Shown here one piece after another: positions 27,150 to 36,732 of a stretch of DNA of 63,079 nt (positions within the stretch are counted from its first letter, which is position 1; every line of letters starts with the position of its first letter). This stretch comes from an uncultured Clostridia bacterium (GTDB lineage Bacteria > Bacillota > Clostridia > Oscillospirales > Ruminococcaceae): NCBI GenBank assembly GCA_944386285.1, contig CALXAM010000017.1, positions 1 through 63,079 of the forward strand, written 5' to 3'. Both the position numbers and the translations under genes were made by a program. A model generated the notes under the pieces. That model ran no database searches, was not told where the DNA came from, and was given only the letters and a program-made list of their open reading frames with translations.

Positions 27150-30100
27150 ATGAATCCAAAAGGGAAAATTCTCTCTGTGTGCATGGCGGCGGCAATTACT
27201 GCATCGTCGTTTGTGATGCCGGCCGGATCGGTTTTGGCGCAGGAAAGCGTACAAAGCGATCAGCCGAATGGGGAGAATTTGTGGATCACAGAAATTTATC
27301 AAAATGACGTCAAACGCGAAAGCGTATACGGAAACAGCAGCGATCAGATGGAGTTTGTGGAAGTCACAAACACCACCGATCGGGATATTTCGTTTAACAA
27401 GGAATTCGGCTTGTGGTACGAATACAAATCGGGCAGCGATTATACGATGAAACAGCTTACGGTACAGACCGTTGACGGCAGCGACGAAGTTGTCATCCCA
27501 GCAGGAGCGACAGCAATTTTCTGGAGTCAGCGTAAGGACACCGACAGCTATGCAACGGAAGAAGAATTCCGCGAAGCAATGCGCGTTCCTGATGATGTGC
27601 GGGTATTTACGATGAGCGGTCAGAACGGCTTTGCTGAAAATGACCGCGGATTCGCGATTAAAACAGCATCCGGCGAGGTTGTTTCGCATTATCGCTACAA
27701 TCAAAACGCAACCGATGAGGTAACGGCAGACGGCCTTTCTGTTCAGCTTTCTGTGCCGGATTTCGGCAGTGAGATGCTTGTGTATCAGGCGAAAAAGCCG
27801 ACCACTGCAGGTGTTGTGTCGTTCCGTCAGCTTAACGGACAAAAAGAATTTACCGTGCCGACAGAGGATCCACAAGGCGTTTACATTACAGAGATTCGTC
27901 CGAATGACTCAAACCGTGACGCTGAGTTTGAGGGCAGCGGCGTAAACGATCTGATGGAGTGTGTGGAACTTACCAATACAACCGATCGTGCGGTCGATTT
28001 AAACAAAGAGTACGCACTCTACTATCGTATCAAAGAGAACAGCACGGTTGAACTTCCGATCATGGACTGCAATTTCTCCTCGGAGAACTGTGTGATTCCG
28101 GCACATGGAACCGCTGTGATCTGGTGCTATCGAAAAGAGAATCTCGGCGATATCTATAAACGCTTCCCGACGGAAGAGGATTTCAGAGAAGCATATGGAT
28201 TGTCTGATGACGTGCCGGTTTACATCTTTACCGCACAAAATGGTCTTGGCAACACGTTTCGTGGATTTGAACTGTATCAAAAACAGGAAGACGGTTCAAA
28301 AACACTCGTTTCGGGTTACTTCTGGGACGGTTCTTCCGATTTGAAAGACAATAAGAGCGTTGATTTAAAAGTCAATCCGGAAGGCCCGCAGATGCTTGTT
28401 TACCGCTCACAGTCCACAACCAATATGGGCGTTGTCAGTGAGGAACAGCTTTGCTACGCACCGGACGATCAGTCCTCACCGGAGCTTGCGCAGCTTGAAG
28501 AAGTCACTTCCGTAGAGCAGGGCGAATTCGTACGGATTCCGTATTCGTATGCAGGCAGCGATACGATGCCGGTACGTGCGATTGAACTGTTTTACAAAAC
28601 ATCCGAAATGGATTCATATGTAAGCGACCGCACCACAAGCTTCGCGATCTATAACAAATGGTATGCGTACATTCCGTCGGCAGCCATTTTGAATGCGGAC
28701 TATGTAGACTTCTATGTCAAAGCAGAGAACGATTACCGTACCACGATGACACCGGTCAAACGTGTGACAGTCAACCACTTGGATGACGGCGTCGAGGGCT
28801 TGCGCGTCAATCTGGATACAAGCAAAACACTCAGCGGAACCGTACCGTTCAGTGCAAAAGACTTCTCCGATGGTTCCGCAGTATTGACCGCGCAGGTAGA
28901 CGGCACAGCGGTTTCGTTAAACAATACGATGGAAAACGGCGCATTCTTTACGTTCTCCTACCGTGGTGTGGACAGCTACTTCCAGAACGCGCTGACAACC
29001 GGCAGCACAGTCATTCGTCACTTCTCCAAATCAAGTGAGATTCCCACCGATTCCTCGATGTCGATTCTCGTTGACGAATCGCTGTTTACCTATCATGAGG
29101 ATGGCTCGGCAACGATTGAGCTGACCCTTCGCACCGGTACATACGGCTCGCCGTGGGAATGGGATACCGATGCAAACAACGATGACTTCTATATCAGTGA
29201 TATGGCGCTTTCTATGACAGACGGCACAGTCATCCGTCCGGATTCTGTTGTCAGCGAGACCGGCGCCGATCTGAGCAAAGAGACAGAAATCAAAGTCGGC
29301 GACAGTGCAGGATATAACCTGTATGTCACCATGATGTTTACACTGCCGACAGGTGCCGCAGATGCAGTATCGGGCGAGATCGATACCACAGCACTTGCTG
29401 ACGGCGAACACACCCTTACCGTGGAAAGCACTTCCGGCTTGCGCCAGAATGTAACCTTTACAACCGATAATACACCAGAGCAGACTGTCACAGAAGAAGA
29501 ACCGGCGCTTCACATGGATCTGACCGTTTCGGCATCGAAATATCCGGCATCCGCACAGGTAAACGGACCGGAGGACACCGATGAGGTGAAGCTCTATAAC
29601 GCAACACCGCTTGATGATATGAAGGTCTACACCGGCGCAGGCGACAGCACTGCAAATGCTTTGGCGGCACAGGGCTTTGGCACTTCCGCTTCGCAGAATG
29701 GACAGATTCCATATCAGATCTTTGAGATCAGCACAGACGGCGCATCAGAGGGCACGCTTCGTGTGGATGTTGACGCTGTGTCAAACGACGGAAAAGACGT
29801 AAATCTCTACGCAAAATGCACCGAAACCGGTGAGTGGGAACTGCTCGATACCGTCTATGAAAATGGGAAAGCGACCGCAATCTTTACGATGGACGACTAT
29901 GTCGAAAACGGCAAAGTGGCCATCCTCGCACAGGCACGCGGCACAGAGTATACGCCGTATACCGAGGAGCAGGCAACAGCCGATACCGTGAAAAACGATT
30001 ACGAATGGGATGGCACCGCAATTCCGGAACAGTACGACTTTGCACTGGCATGGATCACCGATACCCAGTACTATTCCGAGCAGTATATGCAAAACTTCGA

Positions 30101-31274
30101 TATCATGACTGACTGGATTGTCGACAATAAAGACTCGCTCGGCATCGAGTATGTGCTTCATACCGGTGACATTGTCGATGAATTCAACGAGGAATACCAG
30201 TTCATCAACGCATCTGAACAGTTAAAGAAATTTGAGGACGCATCGCTTCCGTACGGCGTGCTGGGCGGCAACCATGACGTTGCACACGGCAACGCAGTGT
30301 ATGACCTGTATACGAAATATTTCGGTGCATCCCGCTATGAGAACAATCCGTGGTACGGCGGCACCTACGATAACAACAAAGGCCATTACGACTTTGTAAC
30401 TGTTGACGGTGAGGAGCTTCTGTTCCTCTATATGTCCTGGGATACCTCAGACGCTGAGATCGAATGGATGAACGAGGTGCTTGCGAAATATTCGGATAAA
30501 AAGGCATTCATCTGTATGCACCCGGGCATCAACGCAAACGCTGAACCGGATTACTTCAGTGACCGCGTGATGAATGAAGTGTGCAGCAAAAACCAGAACG
30601 TTATTGCTGTGCTGAATGGCCACTATCATGGTTCTTCGTTAAACTTCGTCGGTTTTGACGACAATAACGACGGTGTGGAAGATCGTGTGGTATACCGCAT
30701 CTGCACCGACTATCAGAGCGCAGAAGGCGGCGGAAGCGGCTATGTGAAGATGCTCTACTTCGATCTGGCAAACGATAAGATCTACTTAAACTCTTATTCG
30801 CCGGTACTGGATGACTTTAACTACTATGACCGTGAAAAACTCGATTCATACGGTTCGGGTACTGTCGAGTACGATATCGACATCACGGAGCTCTCGGTTG
30901 ACTTTGACCGTGAGGAAGAAAAAACACTGACCGTAAGCGATGTTTCCGCTTCCGTGCTGACGAACGAGCTGGTCGGCGGCGGCGAAAACGGAGCAGAGAT
31001 TCCGCTTTCAACGAAAACGGGCGAGACCGCTACAATCTATGCAGTTGCATACGACAGCACAGGCAAGACAATCGCATATTCCGATGCAGTGACCTACACG
31101 GTAAACGATGGAACGGTTGATCCGGAGGAACCGGGCGATGGCACGCAAGGTGGCGGCGAAATGCCTGACACCGGCGATCAAAATGCAGCGCTCCTGCTTT
31201 CCACATTGCTACTGGCAGCTGCGGGACTCAGCGCAGGCGGATTAAAATACTGGCTGCGCCGCAGAGCAAAATAA
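27150..31274 (+). CDS. Wall-anchored protein with lamin-tail repeats and calcineurin-like phosphoesterase
   Basis: 1374 residues. Signal peptide (1 to about 30), two lamin-tail (LTD) domains (about 40-235 and 245-420), a long beta-rich middle, then a metallophosphoesterase domain. Its metal blocks can be read in order: TDTQ (about 968), GDIVD (about 1003), GGNHD (about 1038), MHPG (about 1122) and NGHYHG (about 1155). The C-terminus has an MPDTGD sorting motif (about 1337), a hydrophobic span and basic residues, so sortase attachment is expected. LTD plus phosphoesterase suggests an extracellular nuclease, nucleotidase or phosphodiesterase; the substrate is unknown. The ATG at 27150 is seven bases from GGAGG; the ATG six bases earlier is too close. 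Own promoter and terminator. Confidence 0.85.
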   Translation: MNPKGKILSVCMAAAITASSFVMPAGSVLAQESVQSDQPNGENLWITEIYQNDVKRESVYGNSSDQMEFVEVTNTTDRDISFNKEFGLWYEYKSGSDYTMKQLTVQTVDGSDEVVIPAGATAIFWSQRKDTDSYATEEEFREAMRVPDDVRVFTMSGQNGFAENDRGFAIKTASGEVVSHYRYNQNATDEVTADGLSVQLSVPDFGSEMLVYQAKKPTTAGVVSFRQLNGQKEFTVPTEDPQGVYITEIRPNDSNRDAEFEGSGVNDLMECVELTNTTDRAVDLNKEYALYYRIKENSTVELPIMDCNFSSENCVIPAHGTAVIWCYRKENLGDIYKRFPTEEDFREAYGLSDDVPVYIFTAQNGLGNTFRGFELYQKQEDGSKTLVSGYFWDGSSDLKDNKSVDLKVNPEGPQMLVYRSQSTTNMGVVSEEQLCYAPDDQSSPELAQLEEVTSVEQGEFVRIPYSYAGSDTMPVRAIELFYKTSEMDSYVSDRTTSFAIYNKWYAYIPSAAILNADYVDFYVKAENDYRTTMTPVKRVTVNHLDDGVEGLRVNLDTSKTLSGTVPFSAKDFSDGSAVLTAQVDGTAVSLNNTMENGAFFTFSYRGVDSYFQNALTTGSTVIRHFSKSSEIPTDSSMSILVDESLFTYHEDGSATIELTLRTGTYGSPWEWDTDANNDDFYISDMALSMTDGTVIRPDSVVSETGADLSKETEIKVGDSAGYNLYVTMMFTLPTGAADAVSGEIDTTALADGEHTLTVESTSGLRQNVTFTTDNTPEQTVTEEEPALHMDLTVSASKYPASAQVNGPEDTDEVKLYNATPLDDMKVYTGAGDSTANALAAQGFGTSASQNGQIPYQIFEISTDGASEGTLRVDVDAVSNDGKDVNLYAKCTETGEWELLDTVYENGKATAIFTMDDYVENGKVAILAQARGTEYTPYTEEQATADTVKNDYEWDGTAIPEQYDFALAWITDTQYYSEQYMQNFDIMTDWIVDNKDSLGIEYVLHTGDIVDEFNEEYQFINASEQLKKFEDASLPYGVLGGNHDVAHGNAVYDLYTKYFGASRYENNPWYGGTYDNNKGHYDFVTVDGEELLFLYMSWDTSDAEIEWMNEVLAKYSDKKAFICMHPGINANAEPDYFSDRVMNEVCSKNQNVIAVLNGHYHGSSLNFVGFDDNNDGVEDRVVYRICTDYQSAEGGGSGYVKMLYFDLANDKIYLNSYSPVLDDFNYYDREKLDSYGSGTVEYDIDITELSVDFDREEEKTLTVSDVSASVLTNELVGGGENGAEIPLSTKTGETATIYAVAYDSTGKTIAYSDAVTYTVNDGTVDPEEPGDGTQGGGEMPDTGDQNAALLLSTLLLAAAGLSAGGLKYWLRRRAK

Positions 31275-31300
31275 TTCATTCATACGTATCCGTTAGCAAG

Positions 31301-31332
31301 AAAAAACTCCTGTCGATTGACAGGAGTTTTTT
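31301..31332. terminator. Bidirectional terminator
   Basis: Stem AAAAAACTCCTGTC / GACAGGAGTTTTTT with a GATT loop. First of three hairpins stacked between convergent genes. Confidence 0.9.
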
Positions 31333-31370
31333 GTACCGTGTTTTACCGAGTGAAGAGACTAAGAACACGA

Positions 31371-31400
31371 AAAGCCTGTATGTTTTCGCATGCAGGCTTT
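31371..31400 (-). terminator. Second hairpin between convergent genes
   Basis: Stem AAAGCCTGTATG / CATGCAGGCTTT (one wobble) with a TTTTCG loop. A short T-rich flank is present only in the minus direction. Confidence 0.55.
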
Positions 31401-31432
31401 GTGCGGTTTGATGATGAATGGTAAGAAAAAAG

Positions 31433-31467
31433 AACCCTCCGTGCGGCGAAAACGCCGTCGGAGGGTT
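31433..31467 (-). terminator. Terminator of the BFD-like gene
   Basis: Stem AACCCTCCG-CGGCG / CGCCG-CGGAGGGTT with an AAAA loop and small internal mismatches; minus-strand T run follows. Confidence 0.85.
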
Positions 31468-31476
31468 TTGTTTGTG

Positions 31477-31683
31477 TTATGCACTCATGATCTCGGAGAT
31501 TGTTTTCATAATCTCGTCATGACAACCACCGCAGCCGGTTGAACATTTGGTGATACGCTGAACGTCAGCAAATGCTTCTTCCACTTCGGTAAATGTTTTG
31601 TTGTTGTGCAGTGCGTTTTCTACATCAAAATACGTCACTTTTTTGCAATGGCAGATTTCGTAGTTTTCTTTCATTTCTTTCAT
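31477..31683 (-). CDS. BFD-like [2Fe-2S] protein
   Basis: 68 residues forming a single bacterioferritin-associated-ferredoxin-like domain. CHC (11-13 region) and the later CSTGCGGC block supply the four cluster cysteines. Such proteins carry electrons or deliver iron; the partner is not evident here. GGAGG lies nine bases from the first ATG. Monocistronic with its own promoter and terminator. Confidence 0.85.
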   Translation of the reverse strand: MKEMKENYEICHCKKVTYFDVENALHNNKTFTEVEEAFADVQRITKCSTGCGGCHDEIMKTISEIMSA

Positions 31684-31727
31684 GAAAACCGGCCTCCTTT
31701 ATTCGATAAAGATCTCATTGTGATTAC

Positions 31728-31756
31728 AGTGTACCATATCAAACGCATTTTGACAA
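31728..31756 (-). promoter_or_regulatory. Sigma-A promoter of the BFD-like gene
   Basis: Minus strand TTGTCA, a 17-base spacer, TACACT. Confidence 0.65.
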
Positions 31757-31777
31757 GGTACCCAAATGGAATGTGTT

Positions 31778-32788
31778 TTAAGATTGCGGTTCGTTTAATA
31801 CCGACTCGTAGATTTTAAGCAGCTGCTTTCCAATCTGCGACAAGTCTTTATCAGAAACCAGTTCATATCCCGCATCCTTTAAACACGGCAATGTGTGCTC
31901 ACAGATTCCACGAATCCGCGCTTCAAACTCATCGATTGTCTTTGCTTTATACACATTGACGCCATCGGTCAGCCATGATTCATAAATCGGAATATCGCGG
32001 ATTAAGGTGTTTTGCCGGCAAGCCAGCGATTCGAGCAATACAATGCCTTCCGTTTCCTCGTATGTTGGGAACAGGAACAGATCAGCGCCCGAATACGCGT
32101 TTCTAAAATGTTCCGGTTCTACATAGCCCGGGAAAAACAGGTTTGGAAGCTTTGTTTTTACCGCTTTGCGCACTTTGTGCGGCACTTGATAAAGCGGTGT
32201 GTAGCCAAACCAGACAAACTTGTATTCCGGCATCCGCTTTGCAAGCTCGACGAAGTCAAGAATGCCTTTGCGTTCGATGTATAATCCGACGGAGATTATG
32301 ACTTTGTCGTCCTCGGAGAATCCGAACTGTTTGCGGAATTCTTTTGCACGTGCTTCATCGTAGCAGAAAAAGTCAAGCTCAATGCCATTTGAAAGCGCAT
32401 AAATCGGCTTTTTAATCCCGTATGCTTCGATCAGCCGTTTGGAGTACGGCGTAGGAGTGATGAGTGCGTCTGCTGTATTATAGCAGCGCACAATCCATTT
32501 TTGAAACAGCGGCGCAAGCATATTGGAAAACATAAAGGACCGCTCAAAATCCTCACGGGTGGAATGTGCATGATAAATCACTTTTTTGCCGTTTTTGCGG
32601 CATTTTTTCGCCCAGAAATAGGAACTCGGGAAAATGGTATTGATATGGGCGATATCGAACGAATCGTTTCGATCGGTTGTATATTCGATGTGATTCAGTG
32701 TGAGCGCGCGTTTTTGGTGTTTGATCGCACGTCCAACCCCTGAACGGCCGACGCTGTGCAATCCGCCGCTGTAAAGCTGAACTTTCAT
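31778..32788 (-). CDS. Glycosyltransferase family 4 protein
   Basis: 336 residues with the GT-B fold of family GT4: an N-terminal acceptor domain with the SGGLHSVGRSGVGRA loop, and a C-terminal nucleotide-sugar domain with SVGLYIERKGI (about 167-177) and the EETEGIVLLESLA motif (about 250-262) that binds the sugar donor. Related Clostridial proteins glucosylate diacylglycerol or build surface glycans; which applies here is unclear. It starts 24 bases after the oxidoreductase gamma subunit and is last in that operon, with no visible metabolic link. Confidence 0.85.
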   Translation of the reverse strand: MKVQLYSGGLHSVGRSGVGRAIKHQKRALTLNHIEYTTDRNDSFDIAHINTIFPSSYFWAKKCRKNGKKVIYHAHSTREDFERSFMFSNMLAPLFQKWIVRCYNTADALITPTPYSKRLIEAYGIKKPIYALSNGIELDFFCYDEARAKEFRKQFGFSEDDKVIISVGLYIERKGILDFVELAKRMPEYKFVWFGYTPLYQVPHKVRKAVKTKLPNLFFPGYVEPEHFRNAYSGADLFLFPTYEETEGIVLLESLACRQNTLIRDIPIYESWLTDGVNVYKAKTIDEFEARIRGICEHTLPCLKDAGYELVSDKDLSQIGKQLLKIYESVLNEPQS

Positions 32789-32812
32789 AGAATATATCGT
32801 CCTTCTTTCCTC

Positions 32813-33343
32813 TTAATAATCATAGCCCATCTGTAATGCGCGCAGATTCGGCTCAAGCAAATGCTGTTTTCTTGCTGGGATACACCGCTTCATCGCTTCT
32901 TTTAAGACGTCCATCGAGCAAAATCCCGTTGCTTTGAGCGTCTGACCCAGCATGATGATGTTTGCAAGTCCATGCAGGCCGTTATCATTTGCCATCTGCG
33001 TTGCAGGAATTGCACACACAGTGATATCATCACGTGTGGAGTCCGCTTCGATCAATGTGGAATCGAGAACCACGGTACCACCCGGCTGAACTTCATTGAT
33101 GAATTTATCATAGGACGGACGGTTCATAACGATCAGTGTTTTCGGATTTAAAACGATCGGGCAGCCGATTGGTTTATCGTCGATGCAAACCGAGCAGTTT
33201 GCGGTGCCGCCGCGCATCTCCGGGCCGTAAGAGGGGAGCCAGGAAACTTGTTTTTCTTCAATCATGCCGGTGTATGCAACGATCTTTCCGGCGAACAAAA
33301 CGCCCTGACCGCCGAATCCGGCAATCAACATATGTACGCTCAT
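32813..33343 (-). CDS. 2-oxoacid:ferredoxin oxidoreductase, gamma subunit
   Basis: 176 residues of the POR/KOR gamma family, starting with AGFGGQGVLFAGK (8-20) and containing the LPSYGPEMRGGTANC block. It completes a four-subunit enzyme that oxidatively decarboxylates a 2-oxoacid to acyl-CoA while reducing ferredoxin. The start overlaps the stop of the beta subunit by one base. Confidence 0.92.
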   Translation of the reverse strand: MSVHMLIAGFGGQGVLFAGKIVAYTGMIEEKQVSWLPSYGPEMRGGTANCSVCIDDKPIGCPIVLNPKTLIVMNRPSYDKFINEVQPGGTVVLDSTLIEADSTRDDITVCAIPATQMANDNGLHGLANIIMLGQTLKATGFCSMDVLKEAMKRCIPARKQHLLEPNLRALQMGYDY

Positions 33344-34092
33344 CAGAATACCCCCTTTTCGGTTGCGTCTTTATAACATCCGAGCGGATAGTAGGGGATC
33401 ATGTTCTCTTTGAGCCATTTGAGTGCTTCAACCGGCTCGAGTCCCCAGTTGGTCGGACAGCTTGAGAGGACCTCGACAATCGAGAAGCCTTTTTTCTCAA
33501 TCTGTGCGGTAAATGCTTTTTTGATCGCCTTTTTCGCGTTGCGGACATTCGGAACATCCGTCACGGTGACACGCTCTGCATATGCAACGCCGTCGAGTGT
33601 GGAGAGCATCTCGCACATCCGGATCGGATAGCCGGCACGGGTGACGTCACGGCCGTACGGTGTGGTCTGTGTGACCTGTCCCGGCAGGGTGGTCGGTGCC
33701 ATCTGACCGCCGGTCATGCCGTAAATTGCGTTGTTGATAAAGATGATGGTGATATTCTCGCCGCGGGTTGCCGCATGAACGGTTTCTGCGGTGCCGATTG
33801 CAGCCAAGTCACCGTCGCCCTGATAGGTGAATACGATGTTGTCCGGGTTTGCACGTTTTGCGCCGGTTGCAACAGCCGGTGCACGTCCGTGCGGTGCCTC
33901 GATCATATCGCAGTTAAAATAGTCGTATGCCATAACCGCACAGCCGACCGGTGCGATACCGACGGTTTTTCCGAGAATACCAAGTTCCTCTAAGCACTCT
34001 GCGACCAGACGGTGTACAATGCCGTGGGTACAGCCCGGGCAGTAGTGGAAGACCGCGTCTGTCAATCCGTTTGTCTTATGAAATGATGCCAT
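33343..34092 (-). CDS. 2-oxoacid:ferredoxin oxidoreductase, beta (thiamine pyrophosphate) subunit
   Basis: 249 residues. [10 protein letters not shown] near the N-terminus and the thiamine pyrophosphate/Mg motif [12 protein letters not shown]...[11 protein letters not shown] (about 90-127) are present. This subunit binds TPP and a 4Fe-4S cluster. It is coupled to both neighbours by one-base overlaps of stop and start. Confidence 0.93.
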   Translation of the reverse strand: MASFHKTNGLTDAVFHYCPGCTHGIVHRLVAECLEELGILGKTVGIAPVGCAVMAYDYFNCDMIEAPHGRAPAVATGAKRANPDNIVFTYQGDGDLAAIGTAETVHAATRGENITIIFINNAIYGMTGGQMAPTTLPGQVTQTTPYGRDVTRAGYPIRMCEMLSTLDGVAYAERVTVTDVPNVRNAKKAIKKAFTAQIEKKGFSIVEVLSSCPTNWGLEPVEALKWLKENMIPYYPLGCYKDATEKGVF

Positions 34093-35153
34093 TACTCAGC
34101 ACCTCCCGCATATTTTTTAATCTGGTCAAGCACTTCTGCCGGTGTCGGAACAATACCGCCCGTATGACCGAAGAAGTGAACGTCGCACTGTCCGTTTGCG
34201 TACAGGCGAACGTCGTCCACCATCTGTCCCATGCTCATCTCGACGGTAATCATATGGTCGACACGTGCAGCTGCGTTGCGGATTGCCTCTTCCGGGAACG
34301 GCCAGAGAGTGATCGGACGAATGAGACCTGCTTTGATGCCGCAGGCTCTTGCGTCTTCGACTGCGCTTCTGACGACACGTGCGGTTGCGCCGTATGCCAC
34401 CAGAATGATCTCTGCATCGTCGGTGAGGTATTCCTCGCAGCGGACTTCGTTTTGTTTGATGATGTCATAGCGTGCAAACCGCTCGCGGACGGTGCGTTCG
34501 AGCTCGTCCGGCTGCAGATACAGCGAGTTAATGATATTCGGTTTGCGTTTTCCCTGTGTGCCGGTTGTTGCATACGGTTTTTCTGCCGGTTTCGGTGTGA
34601 TTTCCGGGAATTCAACCGGTTCCATCATCTGACCGAGCATACCGTCTGCCAAAATGAGCGCCGGCATCCGATATTTTTCTGCTAAGTCAAATGCAGTACC
34701 GATCAGATTGACGATTTCCTGAACAGTTGCAGGTGCGAAAACAAGAAGCTGGAAGTCGCCGTGACCGAGCGCTTTGGTTGCCTGCCAGTAGTCCGCCTGA
34801 GAAGGCTGAATGCCGCCAAGACCCGGACCGCCGCGCATGACGTTTAAAATGACGCACGGGAGATCGGAGCCTGCAATGTACGAAACGCCTTCACTTTTTA
34901 AGCTGATGCCCGGAGAGGACGAAGAGGTCATTGCGCGGACACCGCACGAAGCAGCGCCGAGTACCATGTTGATTGCTGCGATTTCCGATTCTGCCTGCAA
35001 GAATGTGCCGCCGATTTTCGGCAGGACTTTTGACATATATGCGCTGACCTCAGTCTGGGGGGTAATCGGATAGCCGAAGAAATGAATGCAGCCGTTGCGG
35101 ATCGCCGCTTCCGCGATTGCTTCATTTCCTTTCATCAAATATTTTTCTGCCAT
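34092..35153 (-). CDS. vorB: 2-oxoacid:ferredoxin oxidoreductase, alpha subunit (VorB-like)
   Basis: 353 residues. The GYPITPQTE motif (27-35) marks the alpha subunit family, with the [14 protein letters not shown] segment and a C-terminal transketolase-like domain. The closest common annotation is 3-methyl-2-oxobutanoate (branched-chain) ferredoxin oxidoreductase VorB; 2-oxoglutarate (KorA) remains possible because the sequence alone does not settle the substrate. In a fermentative anaerobe it could also work reductively. Confidence 0.88.
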   Translation of the reverse strand: MAEKYLMKGNEAIAEAAIRNGCIHFFGYPITPQTEVSAYMSKVLPKIGGTFLQAESEIAAINMVLGAASCGVRAMTSSSSPGISLKSEGVSYIAGSDLPCVILNVMRGGPGLGGIQPSQADYWQATKALGHGDFQLLVFAPATVQEIVNLIGTAFDLAEKYRMPALILADGMLGQMMEPVEFPEITPKPAEKPYATTGTQGKRKPNIINSLYLQPDELERTVRERFARYDIIKQNEVRCEEYLTDDAEIILVAYGATARVVRSAVEDARACGIKAGLIRPITLWPFPEEAIRNAAARVDHMITVEMSMGQMVDDVRLYANGQCDVHFFGHTGGIVPTPAEVLDQIKKYAGGAE

Positions 35154-35169
35154 GATTGTTTCTCCTTTG

Positions 35170-35376
35170 TTAGTCTTCGATTGTGATGACGCAGTCGGGG
35201 CACATCGTTGCGCACATTGCGCACGAAATGCAGGCGGCTCTGTCGGTAATTTCCACCGGATTATATCCTTTGCGGTTTAACCGCGCGGTGTCGATGACAA
35301 GGATTTTTTTCGGACATACGGAAACGCACAGTCCACATCCTTTGCATCGTTCATAGTTAATGTTGAATTTTTCCAT
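35170..35376 (-). CDS. Ferredoxin-type (delta) subunit, two 4Fe-4S clusters
   Basis: 68 residues with CKGCGLCVSVCPK and CISCAMCATMCPD, two classic CxxCxxCxxxCP motifs. As first subunit gene of the oxidoreductase cluster it is the delta subunit that passes electrons to soluble ferredoxin. Confidence 0.93.
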   Translation of the reverse strand: MEKFNINYERCKGCGLCVSVCPKKILVIDTARLNRKGYNPVEITDRAACISCAMCATMCPDCVITIED

Positions 35377-35414
35377 GCTCTTGTTTCATCCTGCCTTTCT
35401 GTTTGATCGTTTTA

Positions 35415-36095
35415 TTAAGAAGTATGGTCTTCCTGATCGGTTTCCCATGGCGCTTTGACAAAGCGTGTCACCAAAAACGGATCGGGGAGGCCGGATACCG
35501 GCTGTGTAGTACAAGTGCAGACAAGCGGCAGACCCGTCTTTGCACAGACGTCTGCTGCAAACGACACAGAGTCAAGCAGAATCTCCGGCGTTGTCTGCGG
35601 TCCTAAGTTTGTGTTGTTGATAATTCCCGTTGCCAAGAGACGTGCGGCCTGCTCGATCTCACGAAGCATGGAGACAGCCTGTGAGGAGTCCTTTGTCAGA
35701 TAGCGGCGCGCATTGACCACACAGAATAAGTCATAGCCGCGCGCTTCGATTTTTTTTGCATATCTGCCAAGCGCAATCGCGCCCGCATCGTCGCCGCCGA
35801 CATCCACAATGACCATACGCTCCGTTTGCGAAAATGCTGCATCCACAGAGGCGGGCAGCACCGGAATATCCAAATTGGAATTGGCATAAACAGGTGCGAT
35901 GACTTGAATGTCGTGCGCTTGCAGTGTGGGAATAAAATCTGCGGTGCGGAAATAGGGGTTTACGATGTCAAGATCAATGATCGTGACAGGCTGACCCGCT
36001 TGCGCGGCGGACAGTGCAAGATTGACTGCCGCGTTTGTCTTTCCGCTTCCGTAATGACCGGTGATGATCGTGATCGGTTTGTTTAAAATTTGCAA
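35415..36095 (-). CDS. P-loop (MinD/CobB-like) ATPase at the head of the oxidoreductase operon
   Basis: About 226 residues. Walker A GHYGSGKTNAAVN (about 12-24), a switch-like DLDIVNPYFRTAD segment and VDVGGDDAGA resemble SIMIBI-class deviant Walker ATPases (MinD/Mrp/cobyrinate synthase side). An ATG at 36119 overlaps a perfect TATAAT and would not be in the transcript. The TTG at 36095 with AAGGCGGTG upstream is preferred. The gene is regularly seen next to VorB-type genes in Clostridia; assembly or nucleotide-dependent control of the enzyme is a guess. Confidence 0.75.
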   Translation of the reverse strand: MQILNKPITIITGHYGSGKTNAAVNLALSAAQAGQPVTIIDLDIVNPYFRTADFIPTLQAHDIQVIAPVYANSNLDIPVLPASVDAAFSQTERMVIVDVGGDDAGAIALGRYAKKIEARGYDLFCVVNARRYLTKDSSQAVSMLREIEQAARLLATGIINNTNLGPQTTPEILLDSVSFAADVCAKTGLPLVCTCTTQPVSGLPDPFLVTRFVKAPWETDQEDHTS

Positions 36096-36117
36096 AAGAT
36101 TCACCGCCTTTCCGATC

Positions 36118-36126
36118 ATTATACCA
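36118..36126 (-). promoter_or_regulatory. Extended -10 promoter of the oxidoreductase operon
   Basis: Minus strand TGG-TATAAT immediately upstream of the ATPase gene; the -35 region is poor. Confidence 0.6.
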
Positions 36127-36200
36127 CATTCTGTTTTATTTTTGTAGAGGGAATTTCATGTTTTTTTAGTTTTTTAAAACGATAAAGTGAATCACAAGAA

Positions 36201-36245
36201 AATCCCCTCCGGTTCAGAAGAAGAGACTCCAAACCGGAGGGGATT
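36201..36245 (-). terminator. Terminator of the small P-loop gene
   Basis: Stem AATCCCCTCCGGTT / AACCGGAGGGGATT with a 17-base loop and a minus-strand TTTTCTT. Confidence 0.85.
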
Positions 36246-36261
36246 GAAAGGTTATGAGGGA

Positions 36262-36678
36262 TTACGAGAACTGTAAAACAGAGTCCGGCAGATCGGTCTG
36301 GTCAGCCGAAACAGTGAATGTCAATGTGACATCGGAAGGAATTTGTTTGTACAGTTTTTGAAGCAGTACGCCGAAGCCTTCGTAGTCTTTTTCACCGTCT
36401 TTTGCGCCGATTCTTAAAATACCGTCCACAAAGATCTCTTTGATATCATAGTTACCAGCAAGGACGCCGGAAACAAAGCCATAGAATGCATCGTATCCCT
36501 GAATTGCATATTCGTCAGCGTCAATCAAACGGACTTTATGATCAAGTTCAAACGTGAGTTTCATACTTTTTTCGATGCAAACGACATTGCCGTTTGTGGT
36601 GTTGACTGCGGCATTGACTTTGTCGATCAACAGCTTTGTTTTTCCGCTGCCTTTTTTGCCGATAATCAGTTTAATCAT
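36262..36678 (-). CDS. Small P-loop NTP-binding protein, unknown function
   Basis: 138 residues beginning MIKLIIGKKGSGKTKLL, a Walker A loop (7-14). A FVDGILRIG stretch near the middle could be a Walker B strand. No other domain. The ATG at 36678 has GGAGG eight bases upstream. Homologous short ATPases occur widely in Clostridia with no assigned role. Lies between pgi and the oxidoreductase operon and appears to be transcribed alone or from pgi. Confidence 0.65.
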   Translation of the reverse strand: MIKLIIGKKGSGKTKLLIDKVNAAVNTTNGNVVCIEKSMKLTFELDHKVRLIDADEYAIQGYDAFYGFVSGVLAGNYDIKEIFVDGILRIGAKDGEKDYEGFGVLLQKLYKQIPSDVTLTFTVSADQTDLPDSVLQFS

Positions 36679-36732
36679 AGTTTTGTCCTCCATTACTTTT
36701 AATTAGAAACCGGTGGGACACCGGGAATCTGC

